A DNA stretch of 64,000 nt from Clitoria ternatea. Lineage: Eukaryota; Streptophyta; Magnoliopsida; Fabales; Fabaceae. Under the pieces are notes generated by a model, which did no database searches, was not told the DNA's origin, and saw only the letters and a list, made by a program, of their open reading frames with translations. The stretch lies in assembly GCA_037962975.1 (NCBI GenBank), contig CM075671.1:11517001-11581000 (forward strand), written 5' to 3'. Position numbers and translations under genes: made by a program. Below are positions 1 to 10,851 of the stretch, one piece after another; within the stretch, counting starts at the first letter, position 1; every line of letters starts with the position of its first letter.

Positions 1-379
1 AAGGATTTGTTTCCGAGGGAGTGAAATTTGTTGTATTTTATATATTATGGTTATGGATTTAAAGTTTGTATATATGACTTACTTATTTTGACTCTCTTGA
101 AATACTTTTTTTTTTTGGTGAACTAAATACTTCTATTTTTTTTTGGTGAAACGAAATACTTCTATTTTAGTATATCGGTTTTTTTTCCCCTCAAAACTGG
201 GCCACCAAGGGCCCAAAACTAAACAACTACCCAATACTATAGAAGAAAAACACAGTAGCAGTCCAAAAAAAGGATTAAAACAGGATTGGGTATTATCATT
301 CATCATGGTCACACTATGTTGTTTGAGATTTGAAAAATCAGTCTCTATTCTAATTTTAAATAAACCATTCAACTAAGAG
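1..379. other. Intergenic, no gene seen
   Basis: AT-rich sequence with no credible reading frame. Between about 100 and 175 a short unit reading roughly TTTTTTTTGGTGAA..AATACTTCTATTTT is present twice in tandem. The overlapping small frames on both strands here have no recognisable protein features and are treated as chance. Confidence 0.6.
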
Positions 380-476
380 GACCCTCCTTGGTAGCTCAAG
401 TGGTTAAGAGTATGTGAGGATCACCTAAATCAGTAAGGGTTTGAGTCCTGTCTCCCCTTCCCCTAGACAAAAAAAA
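380..476 (+). mobile_element. tRNA-derived SINE
   Basis: A short non-autonomous retroposon. It has a Pol III A box (TAGCTCAAGTGG, 392-403), a B box (GGTTTGAGTCC, 438-448; one base off the usual GGTTCGANTCC) and ends in a run of A. It is flanked by a near-identical direct repeat, AACTAAGAG at 371-379 and AACTAAAAG at 477-485, which is the expected target-site duplication of LINE-mobilised retroposition. The body is under 100 bp, short for a plant SINE, so it may be a 3'-truncated or minimal family. It is not a tRNA gene: no complete cloverleaf is present. Confidence 0.72.
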
Positions 477-485
477 AACTAAAAG

Positions 486-2167
486 AAAAAATAATAGTTT
501 GTTGTTAGAAACATGATTATAGAAATTTCATTATATTTTAATTGTAAACTAAATGAATAAGATTTCAAACAAGATATTATAATCACAAATAGTCATCAGT
601 AATCCAATCCATAAAAACACAACAATCCAATCCATAAAAACACAACAGGACCTTCAGCAACCATTCTACCACAATCCTATAGAATATGTGTAGCAATATA
701 TATACAAGACATCAAATAGCAGACAGTTTTATGAACATTTTTTGTTGCAGCTGACAATTATTGTTTTTGGCTGAACAGCTTGCTAGTCCAATAATCATGG
801 AATTTAACAGTTATGAGTCAAGTGTCAACTCCACACTTGACTATGGTTGAAATTTGGCTTATTGGTTTGGCATTATGCATCAATAATTGGTACTGTATTT
901 ACTGTGATATATTCTTAGTGTTGAAATTAGTGTGTGTAAAATTTTAATGGATATGCTGGTAATCAATCAGCATAGTAGTGGGCCTGAATAATTTTGTCAC
1001 TTCAAATGATTCAGCTTGTGCTAGAGAGCACTTGTGGATGAACTTTTACTAGTTAGGCAAGTGGTCACACTTAGATGATAATAGTCAATTAACTTTTCTC
1101 CATAGTCCATATATAACAAAATCCACCCCACACGTTTTTGCTAAAAAGACTGAAATTTCTCCGGTAAAAGCAAAAGGTAGCATGACAAACTTATTAAAGA
1201 ATTATGTGAATTGCCATTAAGAACTTAGAAGCATGTCATTTCTTTGTTTAATCATATCTATTTTTTATTAGAGTCAATTTTGTTTTAATTAGAAATATTA
1301 GTAGATGTTTTTTTAACTATAAGATTTGAACTTAAGATTTTATTTAAGGAGAAGTAGTGTTTAATCAATCACCTCTTAACGAAATATAATTTAATCAGGT
1401 TAATATCGAGGAAGGAGGAATTTAAAAGTGATATATGAAAATAAACTAAAGCCTAAGACAATTTGTCTGGAACAATAATTAGGTTCTTGCAGTATTTTTT
1501 AGTGTTTGTTTATTATACAGTTAAGAAAAATGAGTTATGAAAATGAAAAAATTTAAATATTAATATTGAATTTTTACATCATTTAAAACAATTAAAACTT
1601 CATTTAGTCATGGGATTTTTTTGAAATTGATGAAACCGAAAGCTTAATATTCACCCGTGAGCAAATGTGAGATTTGTCATCAAGAAGTTGGATGTATGCA
1701 AAAGCATGAATTTTCAATTTCAACCTTTTTCTTAAAAAAAAAAACAAGAAATTCTTAGAATCCCATAAGGATCATGTTTAACATAATTGCATATTGGCGA
1801 TATGCTGATCTCACTGGGTGCTCATCCCCTAGCCACTCTATTGTGTTTTGTTTATTTTCTCTGTGTCTGTAAATAGATAAAAAGTTGCTGTATTTCAATA
1901 CTTAATGCTTCATTTATAATATCCATTCATGGAATATTTCATCAAATACGCTTCTGCTCTGTTTAAGGTACAATCTTTGTAACTTTTCTCCATTTGTTAT
2001 TCTTTTGGCCGTTACTAATTAATTTAGAAATTTGTAACTGTAAATAGGGACAAGGAGAATTACATAGACAAAAACCAAATTCAACATACAAGATTTATAT
2101 AGAAAATTTTAAAATTCGAAAAAAATCAAATAGTTAATTATAAACAACTGGGAACTCAATTAACATT
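486..2167. other. Intergenic, no gene seen
   Basis: AT-rich DNA without a supportable gene. The only structure noted is an exact 23-bp tandem duplication at 601-623 and 624-646, and a small hairpin near 817-843 (GTCAAGTGT / ACACTTGAC). Confidence 0.6.
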
Positions 2168-2803
2168 AAGAACTTTTTCATACGGGTGAAGTATTCATTA
2201 GGGATACTGGAGAACATGTGCTAGCGTCTTCTAATGGAAAAATTAAATTCAATGAGGATTTGGTTCATCCTACGTGTACACGTCATGTACATCCTGCTTT
2301 TTTATGTTATATAGGCTTGTATGTAACTATAGAAAATGACGATATTAGACATAATGTGTATATTCCACCAAAAAGTTTCCTATTAGTCCAAAATGATCAA
2401 TATGTAAAATTAGAAAAGTGATTGTCGAGATTCACACAGGAACACACATTTTGAATTTGAAAGAAAGGGTTCAAAAACATGTCTATTCTGACTCAGAAGG
2501 AGAAATGCATTAAAGTACCGATGTGTACCATGCATCAGAATTTAGATATAGTAATGTCCATATCTTACCAAAAACAAGTCATTTATAGATATTATCAGGA
2601 AGGGCGTACAGGTCCAATTCAGTCTCTTTTTCACTTCACAAGGATCAAGATCAAATGAACATTCATTCTCTTTCTACCGGAGAAAGAAATATTTGTAACC
2701 TTTTATTAGTAAGTAATAATCAAATAAAACATAAATTCGTTAGTTTCAATTCTTCTGGTGAAAAAAAGGAAAAATTTTGATTATTCAGGATTAAATAAAA
2801 TTA
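2168..2803 (+). pseudogene. rpoC2: Plastid rpoC2 fragment in the nucleus (NUPT), 5' part
   Basis: Translation of this stretch matches the C-terminal half of the plastid-encoded RNA polymerase beta'' subunit. Recognisable segments in order include GKIKFNEDLVHPT, IPPKSFLLVQNDQYV, YSDSEGEMH, SLHKDQDQMN and HSLSTGERNICNLL. It is not a gene: there is no start, the frame is broken by a stop after about residue 67 of the open part (2419-2421) and by small indels, and it is a fragment of a protein over 1,300 residues long. Such pieces reach the nucleus by organelle DNA transfer. The fragment continues after the foldback element (4675-4757). Confidence 0.88.
2794..2803. repeat. Target-site duplication of foldback element, left copy
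   Basis: AATAAAATTA, repeated exactly at 4675-4684 on the other side of the element. A 10-bp duplication fits the 8-11 bp range of Mutator-like transposons. Confidence 0.85.
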
Positions 2804-3039
2804 GGCTAAATTACACTTTTGGTCCTCTAGCTTGTAAGTTTTTTTCAAATTTGTCCCCAATTATTTTTTTAATTCAATGAGGTCCCCAAACTTTTTAAAA
2901 CGCGTCAACTTGGTCCTTCCGTTAGAAACTCAGTAACGCCGTTTGCTCACATGGCATGCGTGGACACGTGTCACAATCTTGTTAGCACAAGTGTCAGATT
3001 TTGATTGGATGATGGTTATGTTTGAAATTAAAAGAATTT

Positions 3040-3111
3040 GTCCTAGATAGGACTTGAACCCGTAACCTTTGAGTCAAAAACCATAACCATCGCCACTAGG
3101 CCACATATCTC
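3040..3111 (-). other. tRNA-like segment inside left inverted repeat
   Basis: Reverse complement of the tRNA-like segment in the right arm. In minus-strand reading it carries an A-box-like TGGCCTAGTGG and a B-box-like motif resembling GGTTCAAGTCC (here with one change near the junction). It cannot form a full canonical cloverleaf, so it is regarded as a captured tRNA-like or SINE-like module, not a tRNA gene. Confidence 0.5.
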
Positions 3112-3169
3112 TTTAGTGATTCAAATGACAATGTTTATATATAAAGGTAAACTTTCAATATCTTTTAAA

Positions 3170-4310
3170 AGTATATTTAATTTAATTATTATAATAAAAT
3201 ATTTATAAGTATATTTAATTTATTTATTGTAAATAAAATATTTAAGGTTATATTTAATTTTATTATTGTTAATAAAATATTTAGTTATTTTCTAATTTAA
3301 TTATTTTGATAAAATATTTAAGAATATACTTAATTTATTTATTCTTAATAAAATATTTAAAGGTATATTTAATTTTATTACTATATACTTAAATTATCAA
3401 TAAAATAATTAAATATTTTATTAATAATAAATAAATAAATTATATTCTTAAATATTTTAATAATAATAAAAATAACTAAATTAACTATATTTTAATATAT
3501 TTTTTAAATATTTTATTAATAATAAATAAATTAACTATATTTTTAATATTTAATAAAAAATAATTAAATAAAATATTCTTAAAAATATTTGATTAATAAT
3601 AATTAAACTAAATATTTTTTTCAATATTTTATAAAAATAATTAAATTAACTATATTTTTAAGTATTTTATTAATAATAAATAAATTAACTATATGTTTAA
3701 TATTTCAGAAAAAATAATTAAATAAAATATTTTTAAAATATTTGATTAATAATAATTAAAATAAATATATTTTTTAATATTTTATCAAAATAATTAAATT
3801 AAATATATTTTTAAATATTTTCTTAACAATATTAAAATTAAATATACCTTTAAATATTTTCTTAATAATAAATATATTAAGTTTATTTTTTAAATATTTA
3901 TTATTAATAATTAAAGTAAATATATTTTTAAATATTTTCTCAAAAATGATTAAATTATATATTTTAAATGTTTTCTTAACAATATTTAAATAAATATACC
4001 TTTAAATATTTTCTTAATAATAAATAAATTAAGTTTATTTTTTGAATATTTATTAATAATAATTAAACTAAATATAGTTTTAAATATTTAATAAAAATAA
4101 TTAAATTAACTATATGTGTAAATATTCTATTAATAATAATTAAACTAAATATATATTTAAATATTTTATCCAAATGATTAAATTAAAAAATAATTAAATA
4201 TTTTATTAACAAGAATAAAATTAAATATAACCTTAAATATTTTATTTACAATAAATAAATTAAATATACCTATAAATATTTTATTATAATAATTAAATTA
4301 AATATACTTT
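3170..4310. repeat. AT-rich degenerate tandem array in centre of foldback element
   Basis: Almost pure A/T sequence made of imperfect ~55-60 bp units with the recurring theme AAATATTTTATTAATAATAA and ATTAAATTAAATATA. The units on the left half are reverse complements of those on the right, so the array extends the palindrome. No coding potential. Confidence 0.75.
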
Positions 4311-4366
4311 TAAAAGATATTGAAAGTTTACCTTTATATATAAACATTGTCATTTGAATTACTAAA

Positions 4367-4438
4367 GAGATATGTGGCCTAGTGGTGATGGTTATGGTTT
4401 TTGACTCAAAGGTCACGGGTTCAAGTCCTATCTAGGAC
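4367..4438 (+). other. tRNA-like segment inside right inverted repeat
   Basis: Contains TGGCCTAGTGG (4375-4385), matching the Pol III A box, and GGTTCAAGTCC (4418-4428), matching the B box with one substitution. The spacing of about 33 bp is within the tRNA range. The acceptor and T stems do not pair well, so it is not an active tRNA gene. Both arms of the element carry this module, in opposite orientation. Confidence 0.55.
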
Positions 4439-4674
4439 AAATTCTTTTAATTTCAAACATAACCATCATCCAATCAAAATCTGACACGTGTGCTAACAAG
4501 ATTGTGACACGTGTCCACGCATGCCATGTGAGCAAACGGCGTTACTGAGTTTCTAACGGAAGGACCTAGTTGACGCGTTTTAAAAAGTTTGGGGACCTTA
4601 TTGAATTAAAAAAATAATTGGGGACCAATTTGAAAAAAACTTACAAGTTAGAGGACCAAAAGTGTAATTTAGCC

Positions 4675-4757
4675 AATAAAATTATATTATGTATGGATCA
4701 GTATCATTTTATGTATCCTTCTATTTTTAATAGTTTCTTTATATAAAAAGGAAAGTA
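4675..4757 (+). pseudogene. rpoC2: Plastid rpoC2 fragment, 3' part beyond the foldback element
   Basis: When the foldback element and one TSD copy are ignored, translation continues in phase from the left fragment and reads MDQYHFMYPSIFNSFF, again resembling the rpoC2 product. Similarity is lost near 4757. This shows the transposon split a single plastid-derived insertion. Confidence 0.7.
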
Positions 4758-5076
4758 CAATAAACCCTCCAAAATAATAAAAATAAAGAGAAATAAGCCC
4801 TCTAAAATTAAAAAAAGAAGAAATTAAATTATCTTTTAATTTTTTTTACTAAAATACTCTTTCAAATGAAACTAAAAAAATATTAAGCTTGCTAGTAAAT
4901 TCTCTTTGTATATCACTCGAAAGAATTGATACATCCAATTAGTCTGAAGCATGAAACAAATGGGCTTGATGGTGAGATGCCATTAGAAATTAGTGAAAAG
5001 AAATATGTCATATTAAAATTAATACAATTATATATTAGTGAAAACACACATTAAATTGGTCACAGATAATTGATAT
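4758..5076. other. Intergenic, no gene seen
   Basis: AT-rich spacer between the plastid fragment and the copia 5' LTR. No feature recognised. Confidence 0.55.
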
Positions 5077-5256
5077 TGTAAAGAGATAAAGTTGTTATGA
5101 TTTGAGATTTTGTTAGAGTTTGTTATCTTAGTATATATTTTATCTTTGTAACTCATTTTTAATCAATAAAACTATTATCTCTTTTCACATACATAATTTT
5201 ATTTTCCTTTCTCAAGTTTCTCTTTTCTCTTTTTAATTGATGCTCATATATCTTCA
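5077..5256 (+). repeat. copia 5' LTR
   Basis: Begins TGTAAAGAGATAAAG and ends ATATCTTCA, immediately before the primer-binding site. It aligns over its length with 19391-19566, sharing blocks such as TTTGTAACTCATTTT and TTATCTCTTTTCACA. The two copies differ at many positions, indicating an old insertion. Confidence 0.82.
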
Positions 5257-5268
5257 TGGTATCAGAGC
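5257..5268 (+). promoter_or_regulatory. Primer-binding site, initiator tRNA-Met type
   Basis: TGGTATCAGAGC directly follows the 5' LTR. It is complementary to the 3' end of plant initiator methionine tRNA, the usual primer of plant copia and gypsy reverse transcription. Confidence 0.9.
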
Positions 5269-5281
5269 TATCGATCCAAAG

Positions 5282-5664
5282 ATGAGTTTTACACCTGCGC
5301 CCATGACTTCTGTGGTTACACAACCACTTACAATTCCTATGTCTATCGAGTTATACAATGATAACTTCTTTATTTGGAAACAAGTGTTGGGAACGATTAG
5401 AGGATACAAACTTTCAAGATTCATTGAAGAAGAAGATCAAGGTGGCATGCCAAAGAAACTTCCCACTACAAAAGATCAAATAGCAAAGAAAAGAAACCTA
5501 GAATTTGGAAAATGAGAGCAGCAGGACCAGTTGAATTTTACCTGGCTTCTTATGTAAATGTCAACAAATCTCCTCACCAGCATGATTGGGTACGAGCATT
5601 CCTTGCAAGTCTAGAAGAGCCTGGTTGCTTATTTTGCCATGAAAACACATGAAAAGGTGAGCCA
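5282..5664 (+). pseudogene. copia gag, N-terminal part
   Basis: Starts with ATG at 5282, fourteen bases after the primer-binding site, and reads MSFTPAPMTSVV; the later LYNDNFFIWKQ block is typical of copia Gag (the retrotransposon gag/UBN2 family often opens with a 'xNYxxWK' motif). A stop at 5513-5515 and frameshifts break it, and it is cut at 5664 by the LTR insertion. The frame resumes at 10852. Confidence 0.72.
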
Positions 5665-6278
5665 TATAATACCTCTATTTTTATTTTTATATTAAAATTT
5701 TGAAGGAATTAAATTATGGTTCTTTAGAACTTTTTAATCTACGTATTATTTATGATTTTTTGGATTTTTTTTGGAATTTTTGAATTATTTTAATAAAATA
5801 ATATATTTTAAATAATTTTAAATTCATATAAAGTGACTTGAAATTAAAAATATTTATAAGAAAGTGAATTTAAATTATAAGAAAATTTTCTAAAATCCAT
5901 TTCAAGAAGACTTATCTAAAAATTATCGGTTTGAGAAAAATCTTGATTTTTTTCCAATCGTTAAAAAATTGGGAACGTATTAATAAATTTTTATTAACAG
6001 AAAATTTTAGATTTTTAAAATTTAAACTTTATATTACTTATTATAAAATTAGTGAGGACTGATATAATATCGCTAAATTTCAAAAAGGACTAATTTTGAA
6101 TATTTAAAATATACCAAGTGAAAGGTTACCATTTGGCTTAATAATTCTGCCGACAGTTACTATGCAAAACACTGTACATGTATGAAATTTTCAAAAAATG
6201 CACAATAACCAGGTTTGAAATTTCAAAAAATGCACAGTACTTTTATATTAAAATAATGGAATGCATAGTAATTTTTTT

Positions 6279-6286
6279 TATAAATA
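6279..6286 (+). promoter_or_regulatory. Putative LTR TATA box
   Basis: TATAAATA in the plus-oriented LTR; the same block, TATAAATACCGAAGGA, is kept in the inverted copy at about 32545-32560. Conservation in both copies suggests it marks the LTR promoter. Confidence 0.5.
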
Positions 6287-6499
6287 CCGAAGGAATTCTT
6301 CTTTAGAATTCACAATTTCAGATTAAGTTTTCTTAATATAGTAGTACTAGTGAGATAGTAGTGGAAGTGAGAGAGAGAAATATAATTTTTTGGAAGAAGG
6401 TTCTGCTAAAATTCTAAGGTACGAATACCTCTCTTTTATATTTTTAGGGTTATTTTTATATCATTTTTAGAAATCTATTATTATACTGAAAATAATATT

Positions 6500-6620
6500 A
6501 TTTTAAGTTACTATTCTGAATAGTAAAATACTATTTCAATAGTAAATTACTATTTCAATAGTAAATTACTATTCAAATAGTAAATTACTATTTACTGTTA
6601 CTATTTACTTTTACTATTCA
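6500..6620. repeat. Minisatellite in LTR, left part
   Basis: Repeated units like AATAGTAAATTACTATTT and TACTGTTACTATT. The array is continuous with that at 8600-8770 and was split by the LTR at 6625-8597. Confidence 0.7.
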
Positions 6621-6624
6621 CGTT

Positions 6625-8597
6625 TGTCGCGACCGGGATCGCGGCAGATGCGGCCAACCCTTTGAAAAGATGAAACAAACAAAAACAGGGAGTCGCCACC
6701 AACGTTTTTATCCATAGGAAAAACATTGGAAAAACTTTAACAAGGCACTGGTTAAAAAGAGTAAGATTTGAATTCGGGAGTCGGTTACGAGTAGGGAAGG
6801 TATTAGCACCCTACATCGCCTGTTAAAAACAGTACCAAGATTGAAAATGCGCAACATGAATAGCCTTACAAGGGATGTATTATTTCTTCCTTTTTATTAT
6901 TACATTTTTTTTGTTTATTTAACAAACGGAAAGAGCGGGCTGAACAAACGAATGTCGAAGCAAGGTCAACAGGACGTCTCGTCCGAATTAACCTCGATTT
7001 CATTATAAACAGGGAAGGGATAGGATGCTAACAAGGCGTCGCGTCTAAATTAGTCATCCTTTAATCAAAATACAGGGATAAGAACGAGAAGGGGATAAAC
7101 GAGACGTCTCATCCTAAGTATCCCGTTCCTTATGAGTCATGGTGATGGTCAACCAAAAATGGGGGGAAATTAATAAGACGTCACGTCTAAATTGACTTCC
7201 ATGGAAGTGATGAAAACGGAACAACTGTATAAACGTAAAAATAAAATGAAAGACGGGCCCGACAGGAGTTAAATCCTGCTCCAACGTATTCTCGAATGGT
7301 CGAGAAATCAAGGTTACGTAGTTCTTGATAAAGCGTATGTAAGTGAAGCTAGATATTTAGCGGTGAGTAGACTTTACGAAAAAAGGGGCACACAAGGCGA
7401 AGTTCTCCGTACATGTATGGGCTTCAGAGATAGTGTAGGCAGAAGTACATCTACACGACACCGGCTAAGACAAAATTTACAGTGATCAAAATAAAATGTG
7501 AGAAATACTTGTTGTTTTTTTTATTATTACGAATCTAGGTGAGGGAAAATTCAACAACAGAAGCTAAATTAACTGGGAAAGCAGATTCAGCAGAAACTAT
7601 AAACTTGATAAAAGGAATGGACCAAACAGTATGAAATAAGCTAAAATAATAGAGGTGAAGAAAGATCGTAACCGGTATGGAGTGGAGCTGGGAGGAACCG
7701 GACTGTAGGTTGGAGCCGGCGTGGAATAAGCTCTGATAGACGATCTGCTAGTGCGAGCCGGTGTGGGCTAAAGCAGCAGCGTGACTAGCAGAAAACTGGA
7801 CCGGTGTGGCTATAACCGAAGTACAGTGTGGAGCCGGAGTAGGACTCAGTGGTGAAAATGTATTTTGATGAAGAAATGGTGTAGGATTTAGTGCTGTTGA
7901 GCAGTATAGGGTTTGGACAGAGTTTAGAGTGACAATGAGGTTCTGAGGTCCAACAAACAGGAACGGGACTGGTGCTTCTGTTTCGAAGAAAACAAGAGAA
8001 TGTGGGTTGGGGACAGGTTTTTTGACTTCGGATTCAGGACACCAGAGTAAATTTTACCAGGGGTTCAGGGATTCAAGATACAGACCCCTGTGCCTCTTCA
8101 GCTGAGGCATTTGTAGAGGCTTCTGGGTGCTGGCTGAGTGCTTGGACAGCTCAAGCCTCCACTCACCCATACGCACAGTGGAGCCAACCTGGCCACTAAC
8201 AGGTTATGGGGAGCAGCGGCTGGTGGGGAATTTTTAATTATTTCCACTTCCGCCCCCTATCTGCCACTCCCAGGATTCGAGGGTTGGTTCAGATGTGCGA
8301 TTCCAAGTCATCATAGGCAACCAGACTTACCACTCCGATGTAAGGTCCATGACATCGGATAACAGGGATACCGATTCAACGAATGATTTTAATGATTAGG
8401 CCGGTGTGATCCCTTCAATAGCCTGGACCGGTGTTCTCTTGCTGGATACCGGTTGATGTAATCTGGCCATCAAACGACGTCCCATTTTAGCAGCTCAGAC
8501 CGGTGTTCTTTCAGCCTTAGACCAGTGTTCTTTCATTTGCTTGTTAAACGGTGTCAATTTGATGTAATCATTGGCCGGACCGAAATAGGTGTTCACA
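6625..8597. mobile_element. Solo LTR starting TGTCGCGACC, nested in the LTR above
   Basis: Starts TGTCGCGACC, ends TTCACA, with 5-bp TSD ACGTT at 6620-6624 and 8598-8602. The block GGGAAGGTATTAGCACCCTA (about 6795-6815) and GAGTCGCCACC resemble sequences I recall from Tat/Ogre-lineage gypsy LTRs of legumes; that assignment is a recollection, not a search. It contains a short direct array of ACCGGTGTTCTTT motifs near 8400-8540. No coding region. It is the third nesting level at this site. Confidence 0.8.
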
Positions 8598-8602
8598 ACG
8601 TT

Positions 8603-8770
8603 TTACTATTTACTGTTACTATTCACAATTTACTATTTACTGTTACTATTCATGATTTACTATTTACCATTACTATTCACAATTTACTATTTACCATTAC
8701 TATTTATGTTTTACTATTTACTGTTACTATTCATGATTTACTATTCACTATTCATTATTCACTATTCAAA
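8603..8770. repeat. Minisatellite in LTR, right part
   Basis: About six units of roughly 25 bp, such as TTTACTATTTACTGTTACT, alternating with ATTCACAA or ATTCATGA. It explains the open frames here, whose repetitive LLFTVTIH peptides are artefacts. The same array occurs inverted at about 32115-32290. Confidence 0.85.
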
Positions 8771-10851
8771 ATTTATCATTTCTGTTTTAAGTAATAATCT
8801 TAATTTTTATCTTGTAACTATATTAAAATGAAATTGGTATGTTTTAGAACTCGGAGACGAGGCGTGCACGGATTTACAATAACGAACCAGTATACAAGAG
8901 GTAAGGGGGAGTGAGATAAGAATATAATATGAAAAGACATAAGAATAATGGGAGGAGTCCCCTACTCCTTTTAAATTAGATAATATTATTATTTTAAAAT
9001 ATTAACTTTTAACTTAATAAAATTTAAATTAAATATCCGATGTAACTAACTCTAAAATACCTATGCAAATACCCTGATAACTTATACGAACTAGACTGAA
9101 CCTATGCAAGGACTTGGATTATTATGACCTGTATGGACTTATGGACTGAACTATACCTATGCGAGTATTGGACTATATGGACCTACATAGACCCATGCAA
9201 GAAATGGACTTTAAAGACTCAAAATCAATCTTATTAATCTAAATAACCATTAAGATTTGAATTACATTATGAGTGATATTTAATTTATTTGAATTGTTTA
9301 TAATTGATAATATTTGATTTTGATTGATATTTAATTGTGATTAATAATATTTGATGTAATTGATGATATTTAGTAATAAGTGATAATGCTTGATTTTGAT
9401 TGATGATTTTGTGATGTGGAGTTTGAGCATATAACGAGCATGACAGAAAGCTAAAACTCAGTAAGAATTTTCTTACCTTACTCTTTAAATTTTTATTACT
9501 TTAAATCTTCTCTTCTTAGAAATTATTTTTGTTAACTTTATTTTCAATATTTAGAATAAAAAATTAGTATTTATTTTAGAAAGAAGACATTTTATGAAAA
9601 TTAATTTATAACAAATTGAGATAATTAAATCTTCAATTAAAGAAAATTTTTGTAATTTTAAGTATTTTTGGTTAATGGTTTAAAGATTATTCTCTTTTAA
9701 TAAAATAAAATTTTTAAAAGAAAATTATTTTATTTTTCCAACTTAATAACTAAAGATATTTGGAAATAATTGAGAATTTGATCTTGTTAAGATTCAATTT
9801 GAGAAAGATTATGTAAAAGTTTTATATGAAAAAGTTTTAAGATATTTAAGGCTTAGAAACTCAATTTCAGTGAGATTCGAAAACTGTACCAAATTTATTT
9901 CCGTGGGACAGAAATTTAGAGAATTAAAAAAATGTACAGTTTATTGAAATGATGTTGTAAACCTTTAAGGTATTTAATAATTGAGTTTCTAAAAGCCTTA
10001 ACCAACTAAATACGCGAGTAGTTCATGCATCATGACTCATTAAAGTGAAATTAAATGATATTGCCTGGGGACGGATTATAGAAACCGAGGATACATTAGA
10101 GGAGGCTTAATTACGAGCCTTGGGATGAGAGGGTGTGAAAGGGTGCTTCAAGGGACCTGGGGTAGCTCCCTAGTATCGGGTACTTTCACAATAAAAACTT
10201 TCTCAATTTGACTAGTCTCTAAGTGTTTTCATGTCAGTTGAGTTGTTCATATTATTATTATCCAGACTTATGGAACAGTGTAAACTCCTGGTTGGCCTAT
10301 TACAAATCAAAATTTAAGGGCCCACATATATAGGTAAGTTATGATGAACATATTACATAACATTCATGCATTCATAATTGATTGTGTATGTGATTGTGAC
10401 TGATATTATTATGTATTGGTTTGTGAAAACCCTTTGTTGCTTATGTCATATTCAAGAATATTATATTCTGTTTCTCACTCCTTTCTCAATGTTTTTGTTT
10501 CATATATTCTAAATTAAGGGTTCAGAGGGAAGGATCGAAGAATCTCGGCAGTAAATATAGCACGTTCTAGAAAGGGATCTCGATATGAATACCGTGGTCC
10601 AATGAATAAATAATATTAATAAATAACTGCTTCTGGGCCATGGAGTTTCCTCTCTTTCTTATAATGCTTAATGTTTATTTTCTTCGGATGAATGTACAAT
10701 TACTTTATAAAGTTTTAATAATATTTATGAGGTATTTCAGAAATAATGTATGTAATTTATTTCGATAGTTTCTTTTTAACAATCATATCTTTAAAAAAAT
10801 TACGAATTTTTCTATAATTTATTAAGGTGTAATAGAGGGTGTTACAAGCCA

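Larger units (their letters stand above)
2804..4674. mobile_element. Foldback / Mutator-like element with very long terminal inverted repeats
   Basis: The first ~360 bp (GGCTAAATTACAC...) recur as a near-perfect reverse complement at the right end (...GTGTAATTTAGCC), and complementarity continues well into the AT-rich centre, so most of the 1.87-kb element could fold into one hairpin. A perfect 10-bp TSD flanks it. It has no coding capacity and must have been moved by a transposase supplied elsewhere; the TSD length and long TIRs point to the Mutator superfamily. It interrupts a plastid-derived rpoC2 fragment whose reading resumes after it, so it arrived after the plastid DNA. Confidence 0.88.
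5665..10846 (+). mobile_element. LTR of an unassigned LTR retrotransposon (solo), nested in copia gag
   Basis: Ends are TATAATACC (a decayed TGTAACACC) and GGGTGTTACA, flanked by a perfect 5-bp TSD AGCCA (5660-5664, 10847-10851). Without the nested LTR at 6625-8597 it is about 3.2 kb. It matches the solo LTR at 30086-33166 in inverted orientation almost throughout. No gag or pol is found. A TATAAATA box at 6279-6286 in plus orientation supports the assigned strand. A tandem array based on TTTACTATTTACTGTTACTATTC occurs at about 6500-6620 and 8600-8770. Confidence 0.85.

Noticed and set aside
2218..2421. Stand-alone 67-aa gene
   Set aside because: It is part of the plastid rpoC2 fragment.
4367..4438. 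tRNA gene
   Set aside because: A and B boxes are present but acceptor and T stems do not pair; it lies within a transposon arm.
8525..8831. Open frames of 74-89 residues
   Set aside because: They translate a ~25-bp minisatellite in an LTR into repetitive hydrophobic peptide; not conserved as coding in the inverted copy.
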